The notes under the pieces: generated by a model
Told to the model about the DNA's origin: nothing
The model's input: the letters and a program-made list of their open reading frames with translations, nothing else
Databases searched by the model: none
Assembly: GCA_029204225.1 (NCBI GenBank)
Contig: MU831985.1
Span: 29,090-93,089 of the forward strand
Direction of reading: 5' to 3'
DNA length: 64,000 nt
DNA from: Diphasiastrum complanatum
Taxonomy: Eukaryota > Streptophyta > Lycopodiopsida > Lycopodiales > Lycopodiaceae
Program-made: the position numbers and the translations under genes
In this document: positions 20,162 to 35,123 of the stretch, piece after piece
Layout: each line of letters starts with the position of its first letter
How positions within the stretch are numbered: the first letter of the stretch is position 1

Positions 20162-22680
20162 ATGTAAGCATATTTTGAGCCATTTCGTATTTATATGATA
20201 TTTGTATTCTATAATACCATGTGTTGTCTTGAAATGTTGTTTCATTTTTTTACTATGATGATTTATGAAGCCTATAAAAAAAACTTGTAATGATCTATTG
20301 TAAAAAAAACTGTTTTTTGTAATTTATTTTCTATAGTTTAGAGATTAACTCAAAAAAAAATCATGATTTTGTCCTCAAAGTAGGTTTCTCAAAAAATACC
20401 AAAAAAGGTTATTCTTTTTTAGGTCAAAGTTCCAAATGACATCACATTATAATATCTTTATTACTCGATTGGGAGCATATGCCGATTTGGTTATGCCTTT
20501 CGAGTTGTCGAATGGTGTTGCCTCTTTCCAAACTAAGGGCAAGCTAAAATCCTTCATGACTATTTCAACAATTTTGTGAAAGTTTCTCTTGGTGATGTTT
20601 ATTATTATGAAACAAAAGCTCTCATATTCAAATGCTTCTAGTCTCTTGCTCTAATCTTTCTATTGATTCGTTTGGCTCAGGTTGAACATATGATTTCTTG
20701 GCTTAGTAAAGGAAATGTGTCATCTTCTTTATATGATTGAACGTCTTTCAGGTATTAGTTTTTCCTATGTTGATGAAACAAAGGTTTGTACCACTTGCTC
20801 AAAAGTCCATTATATGCCTAAATGACAAAAAGCTTTTAAGGATCTTGTAATCATGTCACAAATTGTCCAATCATGAGACAATAATGTCTTCCTTATTCTC
20901 ACATGACATCAATTGACATTTTGCATAGCTAGTTGACATTAAAGAATATGGAGGTCTTGTCACTATCTATTCAGACAAAGAATCTACTGATATTCGAACT
21001 ATCACCACTTAGTACTAGGGACAAAAATTCTCCTTATATTCAAATCCCCCATTCATGTATATAATTGATATGTCACCATCTCTTGATGGGGGGATACAAT
21101 GCTCTCTTGTGCTACACAAATCTAACATTAGACCTAGCAAAATAAAATATTTCAAAATTGTGCACGGGACCATGGCTGGTTGACTCTCCTCCAAACCAAA
21201 TGCAAGGCCTTGTTCTCACAGTCATATGGCCTTAAACGTCATGCCCAGTGAAATGTGTTAAGAGGTCCACCCACCCTCGTCTAACGGTGCCCCCGACTTC
21301 TCCCGTTATTCAAGCAAGCAAGTTACATAAGGGTGGGGATTGCATTGGAGTGAGGGCTAGTGTATGTGTACCGCTCATAACATTGTTGGAGCATGTTGGA
21401 TGGATAGAGTAAATTAGTCTACCCACATGAATTGTTTTGGGATAGGGATTCCAAATCAAGGGCGTGTGCACAGACATATACCAATTTCTTAAAAATCGAT
21501 ATAATTTTGATTTTCTAAGAAATTTGATATTTAGTAAAATATATGTGGATTCTGAATTTTATGTTGGTTTTTGAATATATAGGATGCATGTAGGTCATTA
21601 TAATACTTCAAGAAACCACGTCAAATTTTGAAATGGGGCATTTCTACTTTGCAGGTGCTCGACCTTTTGCACTATTTTTTATAAGTTATGTTTGTAAACC
21701 TATTGATACGTGGCTAATTTCAAACCTTCTAACACATTGTACCATGATAATTATTATTGGAGTGAGCTAGGTTGATGCCCAAAAAAAATAGTTGGATGCC
21801 AACAATGTTTGAAAATGATGTTTTATGATGCTGAATATAATTTAGCATATCAAAGATAGCTCCAATTGATGCACTATTCTTTAACAAGGCTAGCTGCTAT
21901 GATAAACCTCAATCTTTTATAGTTGCAAGATTTTGAAATGCAAAATTTTTGAGTTGAAGATTTTAGAAGGCATTATACTTTAAAAGCCGACATCCATTGA
22001 AAGATGTAGGATATTAATGGGAGAAGTTTCACGAGGAATGTTTTGGATGTGCACAAATCTAGGAGCTTCATTTGTACCAAAGTTAATTCCTTAACCCAAA
22101 TGTAATAAAATCTCTCTCTTGCTTCATTTGATAAGTAACCTTCCTAATTAGTAAAAGTTAATGCACATCCCAAAAGTACAAGCTCATAACATTGTATCTA
22201 GTGAAGGAAGATTGCACTACCAAGCGTGGGTCCCAGCCCCAAGGTACATATGGGATGGATAAGCCTAGGATGAAGTACACCTCACATGGAAGCCACTTGG
22301 CCCTTATCCTAGGGGGATAGAGTCCTAGGGGCTAGCAGAGATGCAAGGACACCATGTATCAAGTCCAACATCACCCATGGATGAGACCAAGAACGAGGTG
22401 CACTCCATGGGCACCTGCAATGCTAGTGCCACTCCATTCAAGGGTGATGGATGGAGCTAAGGGAGAAAAAATATATCTCTTCCCTTGGATGGACCTATGG
22501 AGCAGAGGCAGTGCAGGTGCCTCTGCTTGCACTCTGTACTAGCGCATTGTGGTCTCATATCCCACTAGATTGATGTGTCATGCACACGTACAGATAAGAA
22601 GATCCCATCTTGCCACATTCTTTTGTCATGTGCAATTATGTATATGGTGTTCGGATGTGGGAACTCAATGTACATGTGGG

Positions 22681-22683
<3 letters not shown>

Positions 22684-22740
<57 letters not shown>
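22684..22740. repeat. Compound microsatellite (CT)n(AC)n
   Basis: About 36 bases of CT repeat run directly into about 20 bases of AC repeat. All overlapping frames are repeat artefacts. Confidence 0.95.
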
Positions 22741-23023
22741 TCTCTCACTCAAAAAAACCTTGGCCACATGCATTATCATATCTAGAATATTGGGGTATAC
22801 TTGATGCCCATCCACTTTTGGATGCAAAGGTATCTTTTGAACACATGCACTAAGCACATCTAAGAAAGCACACCTACCAAGGTCCTACAAAGACTTAGCA
22901 TCAATAGGAGGGTGAGAGCATGGCGTGGGGAGTGTCACATTCAAAAGGATGACTTCAACTAGAAAGTCTCATGATCAACTTTCCACATTCAAAAGGGATT
23001 GACTTTTTGAGGTTAGAGTAGGT

Positions 23024-23026
<3 letters not shown>

Positions 23027-23081
<55 letters not shown>
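23027..23081. repeat. (CT)n microsatellite
   Basis: An uninterrupted CT repeat of about 55 bases, roughly 700 bases downstream of the ACL5-type stop codon. Confidence 0.95.
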
Positions 23082-23085
<4 letters not shown>

Positions 23086-23324
23086 TGTCCAGCATTTCAA
23101 GTAAGAATCTAAAGTACGCTATATGTGAGGTGTGATGTCGAAACCTCTTTTGAGTTATCCTAAGAAAAACTACATTTTATAAAACTTCTCAGTTTTTTAA
23201 GAGTACTTTTACTTTAAAAAAGGTATATATATGATTGAATAAAAAATTGTGAGAAAACTTGCCGCGGCTTCCATTCCTATAGTTTGCCGGTTATAGAGCA
23301 CCGGATGTGAGTACCATTTCATGA

Positions 23325-23396
23325 TATAATTCTTGCACTATAGAAGTGAATAAGCCATTGTATAATTCTTGCACTATAGAAGTGAATAAGCCATTG
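23325..23396. repeat. 36-bp tandem duplication
   Basis: Two identical 36-bp copies (23325-23360 and 23361-23396), starting tataattcttgcactatag. They lie about 400 bases beyond the stop codon of the ACL5-type gene, in its 3' flank. Confidence 0.95.
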
Positions 23397-23805
23397 TAGA
23401 CACGAGATAATTATGAAATAACTTGAAGGAAACTGTATTAAGGGCTTGTACAAAGAAGCTAAGAAGCACTTTTACACAAATCGCTTATGAGCCAAAAAAA
23501 TATCGGTTAGCATGCTCTCTTTCTGTCCCAAATTATTACAAAAAGACATGCTCGAATTGATCTTGGAATTTTTAATTTAAGAATTGTAAACCAGATTCCT
23601 GCAAGTTATTTTACATAGGCTTGCTCATTTTGAAGGTACTGTTAATTGTAGTGTAGACAAGCAAGAATCCTACAGAGCTTCGACTGTACACAGCTTTCTT
23701 GGAAACGCAGCGATAAATATTGCCATCCATACTCCCTTGATTTTGTTATTATCTCGCGGACATTTTATCCCAGGTATCTATCACAGATTTCCGCTGGGAT
23801 GCATT

Positions 23806-27617
<3,812 letters not shown>

Positions 27618-28379
27618 GTTATCCCGTATTTATCAAGTATAAGCTTCTTTATCCACAAGACGATAGAATGCCGATCGAGCTGATACTCAGCAGTTGTGAA
27701 ATAGAAACTCCTACTTCAGGGCTTTGTGGAATGGTAGAAAAATGACTAAATTTGTTGCTTACAACCGTCGATCCATTGGAAACAGAACAAACATGGAAGT
27801 CTTCTATCAAGCCGAGAATATCACGTATTTGGTGGGCAAAAAAAATGGAGCAATAAAGTGGTTTGATACTTGTTGAACTTTATAAGCAATTACTGGAGTG
27901 AGCGGCTCAGAGTACACCACCTGAAGGTCCTGAAGCACTGTAGATGACACGAAGGGATAGAATTTTCCGATTTTCGTATTCGGCTTTGAAACGTCGGATC
28001 AGCGTGATAGAGACGTATCACGAAGGGAAACGAATACGATGAGAATTGTTGGTGTGTCTCTTCTTAAATTAGAGCAGGACAATTTAAGGACGGAGATGAC
28101 AGCAGGACAAATGTATGGGCTAAAGTCAAACATGATCGAGATCGAAGAGCCTAGATGGAAGGAAAGGCTGGAAGGCTGGCAGGTAGTAAGGCACATCTAT
28201 GAACACACAGAACAAGTGGAGACGTGCACGGGGAAACTAGGAAGTCTACGCCAACGCAAAGGGAGGCGAGGGCAAGCAAGCAATGCAAGAGACATGGATG
28301 ATGGGCGACGACATATCAAGACGAGGCCCAAGGGGGTGGACGCCTGGCCTAGCCTGGCAGCAAATTCAGATAAAAAGGA
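27618..28379 (-). promoter_or_regulatory. Upstream region of the ACL5-type gene (5' leader and proximal promoter, unresolved)
   Basis: About 760 bases upstream of the start codon hold no transposon signature. No TATA box or transcription start could be fixed. A minus-strand gtaagc near 27760 could be a donor of a 5'-leader intron, but no matching acceptor was settled. The + strand frame from 28039 has no domain and runs into low-complexity sequence, so it is not called as a gene. Confidence 0.35.
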
Positions 28380-28450
28380 GCACGCACGCACCCACCCATC
28401 CCACCCCACCCACCCGCGCCCACGCCCACGCCCACGCACGCACGCACGCA
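28380..28450 (-). promoter_or_regulatory. G-run-rich block upstream of the ACL5-type gene
   Basis: On the gene's sense (minus) strand this is a series of GTGC repeats and many GGG runs (for example GGGCGTGGGCGTGGGCGCGG then GGTGGGTGGGG). The spacing of at least four GGG runs by 1-4 bases fits the G-quadruplex pattern. It lies about 770-830 bases upstream of the ATG. A function is inferred only from position and composition. Confidence 0.4.
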
Positions 28451-30288
28451 ATGGAACGCACACCAATTCAATTCCGCCAACTTCCAGTCCCAAGCCTCCA
28501 CCAGGGACCAGGAGGGTGGATGGAAAGCAGAGCACAGCAAAAGCATGCACAGCCATGACGAGTGGCGTCAGGATAAAGGCCAACTCTGCCACCCTCCTTT
28601 AGTGACTACCATGCGTTGCGCCTGAGTGCCTCACAATTGGATGCATGCATGGCCTAGGCCCTAGGCCCATCGCCATTGTGTGAATAGGGCTATATTTAGG
28701 AGGTTTGTGTAAAGGCGGGGGGGGGGGGGGTCGTGGAGCCCAGCAGCCACGGGGCTAGTGCTGAATGCGCCACTGCACGCGGCCTTGGCGCACGCCGGCC
28801 CTTCTTCCGCGGGAGGGCGTGAGGCCGGGGCACCCTACGATCTACCGGCCGCCCTATTTGTTGGTAGATTGCGCTGGTCGTGGAGGGGCCCGGGCCCGCG
28901 CGTGATCAAACTCGGAGGCCTGGTTCCCGTTTAAGTCGGCCCAGCTCCATGGGGCATGGCCCGTCCCAGACTCGCCTGGAGAAAAGTTGTGGAGCAGAAA
29001 ATGAGTTCCAATTTACAGGCTTCAAGTCCAAGACTGACGGCTATGGTGGGCCATGTGGTCTTGGCATTTGTGTTTTTGTGTTCCTGTATCGTGCGTGCTT
29101 TCTGACGGGTAAACCAGTTGCAATGTGTTGTAACGAACGGTGGGGTGGACTTTACTTTTATTTTGCTCTTCTTGTTGTCACGGTGGACTTTGGAAAATTG
29201 CTTTGTGCTCTCAGCTTTGACCATAACAACATCACGACCCACGAGTCACGACGTGGTGATTTCAATACATTAAACAGCATAAGATAAAATACTCGAGTCT
29301 CTTCATGAATATAAGAAGGCGTTATGGATAATAACAACTCTCTCCTACCACATTGTGACATAATAAAATTTAATATAGGATGTGGCAATACTTTGCTCAC
29401 TACTTCCATTGGCCCTCCAATATCCTCCCTTTTTAAAAGTTTGCAGATTTTTTAAAGCCATCTCAATGTTGAAAAAACACCGACAATTACCACCTTCCAA
29501 CAACTAAAATTTGGTGTCGAAATCCTCTCTCATTCAAAACACCGACAGTTAGCACCTAAAATCTGGTGTCAACAAACAATTGCTCACAAATCTTTGACTA
29601 TGTACTTACGAGAACACAAAAATCTTGATTTTTCAAAAATTCTTGTATTAGTTATTTCGTCAGCCTCATCCCTCCCAACTATTAAGAAATAATTGATTTT
29701 TGGTGTGAAGTGCAATTATAAGCTATCGCATTAAATGCCCTTCAAGATCTAGCTATACCTTTCGGTCCTCTCGAGTCTCATGTAAGTAAGAATTATGCAA
29801 AGCTCCACAATTGTTGGCTTGGTTGATTGTTGTTTGTAGGGCTAATTAGCACATGGGTAACATGTTGCAATTGATACAAAAATTGAAGCATATTTGTAAC
29901 TTTTTTTTCTCTCAAAAAGTTAACCATAAATTAATGACTTTATACAAAGTACAATGAAAGGACTAAAACTTAACCATGATAAAGTTTCTCAGCCTTCTTA
30001 AAAATGAGCAAGGGGGAGATGACAAAGTCACCATTCCCGAATTCTTTGCTATTTATGTCTAGCCATATACTCCAAAGAGTAATAATTCTAATACATTGAA
30101 GTGCTCCATCCTCAAAAAATGTCGTTCACCATAATGTCACAATGGTTGAACCTTTTGAATCTGACATGGAAGCGACAATAATTATTTGTAATTATTGGAA
30201 GTACATAGTGAAATCACACATCATTTGAGTGATATTGTAGATATTACAACTTTTTTATATAGAATAATTGCATGAAGAGCTTAAAGAC
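28451..30288. other. Stretch without recognised genes; GC-rich then AT-rich
   Basis: Positions 28590-28990 are clearly GC-richer than the rest of the window and include a run of 14 G (28717-28730). From 29290 the sequence is AT-rich. Around 29480-29570 two imperfect copies of a word pair (acaccgaca ... aaaatttggtgtc and acaccgacag ... aaaatctggtgtc) occur. No gene was identified. Confidence 0.5.
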
Positions 30289-31557
30289 TCAGTACCAATC
30301 CTTTTGCATCAATATCACATTTCCTGTAATAATCAAGTCATCAACATAAAGAGCAATCAAAGCAACCATACCATCAAAGCATAAGACATATAGATTTGGA
30401 TCTAAATGTGTTCTCACCATCCCCTTTGAACGAAAGTAGGCATCAATCCTGCTATACCACGCACGTGGTGCTTGTTTAAGACCATGAAGCGCTTTCTTCA
30501 AGCGACATACTTTATTTTCCTGTCCTTTCGTTACAAAGCATTCAGGTTGATCCATGAACACTTCTTCTTCTAACTCACCATTTAGAAAAGCATATTTCAC
30601 ATCCATCTGATGCAAAGGCCAACCAAAATGTGAAGCTAAAGCAATAAGTAGACGTAGAGTATTCCACTTACACACCGACGCAAAGGTCTCCTCATAGTCA
30701 ATGCCTTTATTTTGTGCGTACCCTTTGATTACCAATCTTGCTTTGTGCTTTGCTATGCTTCCATCTGCATGGTACTTAGTTCTATATACCCATTTGCAAC
30801 CAATGGGTTTCTTGCCAACTGGTGGTTCTACTAAGTCCCATGTGCTATGCCTAGCAATTGACTCCATCTCCTCTCCCATGGCTTTGATCCAAATGTCATC
30901 ATCCTTCGCTTCACCATAAGTCGAAGGTTCTTTGCTTTGAATAATGCTGGATAACAGAGCATAATTTTCTTCATACCTTTCAGGTAGTATCTTCTCTCTT
31001 GTTGATCTTCGTAGCTCTCCCTGGTTAGATGATCTTGGAAAGTCATCTATATCGCGGCTCTCCATCAATCTCTCAAACCACTTAGGGAGCTTTCTGTCAG
31101 GTGATCGGCTTCCTGGTGAAAATGTATCCCACGGTACATCCTTCTCCTTGCGTTTGTCACCTGTAATTTCAATCCTTCTTGCACCAAAAGGTTTGTCCCT
31201 ACCTCTCCAACTTGTTTCATGAGGTTGAGTAGTAGTATCTTGAGATGTATCCTCATGTTCATCACTCGTAAGGTCAATGAATGGATCATCATCAGGTGGT
31301 ATCCTCACTATACCATTTTTCCTACTGGATGTGTCTATCTTCTCAGCATCTTCGTCTTCATACATCTTGGATTCATCAAAGATAACATCTCGGCTTATAT
31401 GGATTTTGTTTTCGACTGGATCAAAACATCTATAGCCCTTCACGCGATCATCATATCCTAGGAATATGCACTTGATAGCTTTTACATCAAGTTTACGTCT
31501 TTCTTCCTTAGGAATTTGTACAAAGGCCTTACATCCAAAGATTCGCAAGTGGTTCAC
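30289..31557 (-). CDS. Copia reverse transcriptase (element D), truncated
   Basis: The 422-codon frame starts at the integrase end (MNHLRIFGCKAFVQIPKEER, CIFLGYDDRVKGYRCF, ISRDVIFDE), passes an acidic linker and enters the reverse transcriptase domain: WIKAMGEEMESIARHSTWDL, KPIGCKWVYRTKYHADGSIA, LVIKGYAQNKGIDYEETFAS, HQMDVKYAFLNGELEEEVFM, LKKALHGLKQAPRAWYSRID and the catalytic YVDDLIITG. It then ends in unrelated residues, so the thumb and RNase H are missing. It would copy element RNA into DNA. A single TAG at 31567-31569 separates it from the integrase frame. Confidence 0.93.
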   Translation of the reverse strand: MNHLRIFGCKAFVQIPKEERRKLDVKAIKCIFLGYDDRVKGYRCFDPVENKIHISRDVIFDESKMYEDEDAEKIDTSSRKNGIVRIPPDDDPFIDLTSDEHEDTSQDTTTQPHETSWRGRDKPFGARRIEITGDKRKEKDVPWDTFSPGSRSPDRKLPKWFERLMESRDIDDFPRSSNQGELRRSTREKILPERYEENYALLSSIIQSKEPSTYGEAKDDDIWIKAMGEEMESIARHSTWDLVEPPVGKKPIGCKWVYRTKYHADGSIAKHKARLVIKGYAQNKGIDYEETFASVCKWNTLRLLIALASHFGWPLHQMDVKYAFLNGELEEEVFMDQPECFVTKGQENKVCRLKKALHGLKQAPRAWYSRIDAYFRSKGMVRTHLDPNLYVLCFDGMVALIALYVDDLIITGNVILMQKDWY

Positions 31558-31569
31558 CTTTGGCTTCTT

Positions 31570-32364
31570 CTATGTGAATGCTTCCTCAGGTGTAATTTTT
31601 GGTATGGCAATGGTAGGACTTCTATTTTGAAGATAGACTACCGTGCTACATGCTTCTGACCAAAAATCTTTTGGTAATTTCATCTTAGCTAGCATAGATC
31701 TGGCACTTTCCACAATCGTACAATTTTTGCGCTCAGCTACACCATTGAGAGAAGGAGTATGAGCTTGCGTAAATTGTCTTTTAATCCCACATTGATCACA
31801 AAGATCATTGAAGTCATTAGACTTATACTCACCTCCACTATCTGATCTCAGGACTTTGATCTTCTTACTTGTCTGATTTTCGACCAAGTTTTTGAAGTTC
31901 TTGAAGTTATCAAAAGCATCTGATTTCTTCTTCAAGAAGTAGATCCACGTCTTATGTGACATATCATCAATAAAGGTCATGACATAGAAGGCTTTTCCTA
32001 AGGACATGGTCCTCATGGGCCCGCATATATCTGTGTGGATTAAATCCAGGATGTTCTTTGCTCTTGCAACACCCCCTTTATTGAACTTCTCTCGATGCTG
32101 CTTCCCATATATACAAGATTCGCACATCGATTTCAAGTGATCTTCTATTGTAGGCAGTCCTGTTACCATCTCCAATTTTCTCATCAAACTGAGGCTTCCC
32201 AAGTTCAAGTGACCAAGCCTCTTGTGCCACAACTCAATTTGCGAAGGAACGGATGATACAAGTCCATGTTGCCCCTTGATTGTAGCATTCAACCTGTACA
32301 ATTTTGTATTGGGCTCTCTTACTCCATTCGCAATAACTTTGAACTTTTGGTTCGCATCCTTCAC
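31570..32364 (-). CDS. Copia GAG-pre-integrase and integrase (element D)
   Basis: The frame has the HHCC zinc domain (ELWHKRLGHLNLGSLSL ... CESCIYGKQ) and the catalytic core with all three acidic residues in context: LDLIHTDICGPM, KVLRSDSGGEYKSNDF and LNGVAERKN. The core end KLPKDFWSEACSTVVYLQNR is also present. The enzyme inserts element DNA into the host genome. The frame is open over 264 codons and looks functional by itself; it ends at an in-frame TAG just before the reverse transcriptase frame. Confidence 0.93.
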   Translation of the reverse strand: MKDANQKFKVIANGVREPNTKLYRLNATIKGQHGLVSSVPSQIELWHKRLGHLNLGSLSLMRKLEMVTGLPTIEDHLKSMCESCIYGKQHREKFNKGGVARAKNILDLIHTDICGPMRTMSLGKAFYVMTFIDDMSHKTWIYFLKKKSDAFDNFKNFKNLVENQTSKKIKVLRSDSGGEYKSNDFNDLCDQCGIKRQFTQAHTPSLNGVAERKNCTIVESARSMLAKMKLPKDFWSEACSTVVYLQNRSPTIAIPKITPEEAFT

Positions 32365-32437
32365 AAAGCAATGATCATGGGCGAATTCTATTTTAACTTT
32401 TGATCAGTAATGACTCCAACAGAAAGTAGATTTTTCT

Positions 32438-32668
32438 TCAAACCTGGTACGTAAAGGTTACCTCCCTGATCATCCTGCTTTTGCCATCAGGCAATTGGAT
32501 TGAAACTGTGCCTATCCCCTTGATCATGCACACTTCACCATTTGCTTGTGAAACAGATGTCCCATTATCCAATGCCTTCAAACTAGTAAACCAGTTCTTG
32601 TTACCTGTCATGTGTCTTGTGGCTCCTGAGTCAATATACCATGCTTGATCATCTTGATTAGATGACAA
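32438..32668 (-). CDS. Copia aspartic protease (element D)
   Basis: The active site reads AWYIDSGATRHMTGNKNWF with the DSGAT triplet intact, followed by GTSVSQANGEVCMIKGIGTV and IREVTF. It would cleave the gag-pol polyprotein. It lies in the proper place between the gag knuckle and integrase. A frame break near 32440-32365 separates it from integrase. Confidence 0.88.
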   Translation of the reverse strand: MSSNQDDQAWYIDSGATRHMTGNKNWFTSLKALDNGTSVSQANGEVCMIKGIGTVSIQLPDGKSRMIREVTFTYQV

Positions 32669-32699
32669 TGCAGATATGAAGATGCTAGAGTCTTCAATC

Positions 32700-33537
32700 T
32701 CACCTTCATCGACAAGGTTACCTGCTTGTTTTGGTTTCCCCTTGCCTTGTTCCGCCAGGAATTTGCGACATTCACTCTTCCGGTGGCCCTTTTTACCACA
32801 ATGGAAGCACTTGCCTTTCTTTTTAGTTTTGCTAGAAGATCCCTCATCCTCCTGAGACTTGGAAAATTGCTGTTTAGTCTTCTTCTTGCCCTTGCCCTTG
32901 CCTTGTTTTGGCGTGTTGCAAGTGCCTGATCATCAGTATTTTGACGTCTAGCTTTCACCATTTCTCGTCGTTGCTCTTCCTGCATCAAGATTCCTGTGAG
33001 CTCGTCAAAGCTTGGCAATCTTTCTCTTGATGCTATTCCGCTCACAAACATCTGATAGGGTTTTGCAATGCCACATAATGCATTATGCACCAGCTCCACA
33101 TCACGTATGCGCTCTCCAATAGAATGCAGTTCATCTCTCATTGTCTTGATTCTGGTCATGTACGTCTGAATGTGCTCTCCTTGCTCCATGCGGGCACTAT
33201 TCAACTTTGACTTCAGAAACATGATTCTTGACGGATTTGACGTCTTGAACTGCTCCTTTATCACATCCCATGCCTGTCTAGGTGTAATAGCATCACAAAT
33301 GTGGGTAATGATGTGATCCTTCACTGACAAGTTAATGAAGGTCAAAGCTTTCCTCATCTTTCTGTCGAACACTTTGATGTCTGCTTCATTTGGCGGCCTT
33401 CTCTCATCACCTGTGACGACTTCCCACACATCTTTCTCCATCAGTATGTTTTTCATTTTGAATTTCCACACTACATAGTTGGAAATCCCGTCCAATTTGC
33501 TACTTTCACTCAAAATGGACTCTTCCATGTTTGCCAT
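32700..33537 (-). pseudogene. Copia gag with zinc knuckle (element D)
   Basis: It starts MANMEESILSESSKLDGISN and continues YVVWKFKMKNILMEKDVWEV, with capsid words QAWDVIKEQFKTSNPSRIMF and HIQTYMTRIKTMRDELHSIG. The CCHC knuckle (CFHCGKKGHRKSEC, 32765-32810) is in a different frame from the N-terminus, so a frameshift lies around 32890. The start is supported by the related start at 48370 in a fragment of the same family. Confidence 0.88.
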
Positions 33538-34836
33538 CGCAAAACTACTTAAAACTTCTGCCTTAGGCTAAGAACAGTATGTCGAGGCCAACAGTGATGT
33601 CAAAAGTTGAAAATAATGACCTACACTTTTTTTCTTACCAGGCCACTCGCCGCTTTTCCACCAATTTGAAAGCCAAATCGGCGTCGCCTTCCGAAATGCA
33701 CTCAGTCGTCAATTCCCAACAACGTGCCCAGTGGAATGGTGAAACTACTTCTGGCGTACTCCAAACACTTTCTCCTCTGCAGCCGCTCTATTTTGCTGTA
33801 TCGTACTTGCAGGTACAGTCCGGGTGCCCTTCGTTTGGAGGTTATAGCCTTTCGTTTGGGTCAAAACGGGCAAAGGACCCAAAAATAGGGACTTTTCTAG
33901 ATTTTGAACTGTTTCTTCACTTTGAAAAAACTTCACCCTTCACTTGTGAAGGGACCCAACTCAACTTTCAGTATGAAAATTTTTAATGAAGTTGAAGGCC
34001 AGAATGCACTTCAATTCTTCAGGACCCTGTTTAAAGCTCATCCAATGGTTGAACCAAATCTTGTGGTTCACATTTCTCTCCCATCACAGATGCTGGACCG
34101 TTGATTCATTTGACACCTCATCCACAGGTTCAAAGTATATCTGGGCATCGAACTAAACTCTTGCAGACGCTATGGTCTTCGATACACTAAGTTGAGTGTT
34201 GCGTTGGGCGCGCGAACAGCCCGCGACTTCTCTGCCTGCGGCCGCGCCTTCCTTCCCTGAAAAATGTTGGATCAAGCTCTCTTGTAGATCGTTTTGAACA
34301 TGATCTGAGGCCTGGAGCAGGGTCGCCCTAATGAATCCATGACTGTAGAGTGTTCAGTCAGGAAATTCCGTGGAGAAACGGTGATTTTAGCTCAACTTGA
34401 CAAAGTGGCTTTTTCACCTTTTTTACCGCAAATCTGCTAGGTTAACTGTCTGGAGACAAATCTCTGACACAAATCTCAAAATCTCTCCATGGCTCATTGA
34501 CAATTTGATTAGCTTCCTTCTTGTCCTTACGGCATCCAAAATGGTGCACAAACAACGAAGAAATCACCAGTTATGTATAAAACCTTAACCCCAAGTCCGA
34601 TTTCAATTTTTAGCTGGCTTCAAAATTGTCAAATTTTCACCAAATATTTCCCTGTCTGATGCTATGCACAGGCTAATAATCCCTCTACTGAGCTTAGCAA
34701 GCCTCTATAAATTAGAAACCGTGCACCAGTGCTTCTCTTTCCGTCTTCAACCCACCATAAAACCCCGAACTCTCAGAAGACAGTTCTCCCGAAGCTCTCT
34801 TCAACGGCGACACTGTACCGTGTACACTCCCTATAC
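33538..34836 (-). other. Long leader of element D
   Basis: About 1.3 kb lies between the primer-binding site and the gag start, without a long frame on the element's sense strand. Matching leader sequence occurs in direct orientation at 38145-39050 and, as a shorter piece, at 48003-48370, which shows that it belongs to the family and is not a random insertion. Confidence 0.7.
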
Positions 34837-34851
34837 GGCTTTGATACCAAC

Positions 34852-35123
34852 TTAGAATTTGCTTTGCATAGGAACACAGATCATGCTACACAGTAACACA
34901 GACAGAAAATCACTCTCCTCAGCAAGCTCACATAGCAACTATATTTCTCAAAATGAAATTACACTGTACATATAGTTGTTCACTCAGGCAACCCATGCAT
35001 GACCCAGGTTGCCGTTGGCGGGACGCGTGTCCCGTCAACTTGCCTCGTGGCGAGGCCAACTGATCCTTATCCACTGATAGGACCCACAGTACAGTAACAC
35101 AGTGATTCTAACTTTAATTCTAA
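34852..35123 (-). mobile_element. 5' LTR of element D with TA...TA termini
   Basis: The 272-bp LTR has perfect 8-bp terminal inverted repeats (TTAGAATT ... AATTCTAA) rather than TG...CA. It abuts the primer-binding site at 34837-34849. A close inverted copy lies at 37862-38129. It includes a GC-rich core around ggcgggacgcgtgtcccg. Confidence 0.8.

Larger units (their letters stand above)
19621..23324. other. Long AT-rich stretch with no recognised gene
   Basis: No coding frame with a recognisable domain was found. It holds simple repeats: AT near 20127-20150, CT plus AC at 22684-22740, and CT at 23027-23081. The small frames through these repeats are artefacts. Parts may be old transposon or LTR sequence, but no primer site, polypurine tract or pol motif was seen. 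Confidence 0.6.
30289..35123 (-). mobile_element. Copia element D, nearly intact but truncated in reverse transcriptase
   Basis: Minus-strand order: 5' LTR (34852-35123), primer-binding site (34837-34849, TGGTATCAAAGCC), a leader of about 1.3 kb (33538-34836), gag (33537-32700), protease (32668-32438), integrase (32364-31570) and reverse transcriptase (31557-30289). It ends just after the YVDD active site; RNase H and the 3' LTR are absent, so it is 5' complete and 3' truncated. Only a frameshift in gag, a break near 32400 and one stop at 31567-31569 disturb the reading. Confidence 0.9.

Noticed and set aside
22684-23081. CT/AC arrays considered as a CRISPR-like or regulatory array
   Set aside because: They are plain dinucleotide microsatellites with no spacers.
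28039-28602. 187-codon + strand frame upstream of the ACL5-type gene
   Set aside because: It has no domain, runs through CACG/CCCACG low-complexity sequence with a Pro/His/Arg-rich product, and overlaps equally long frames on the other strand, as expected for GC-rich repeats.
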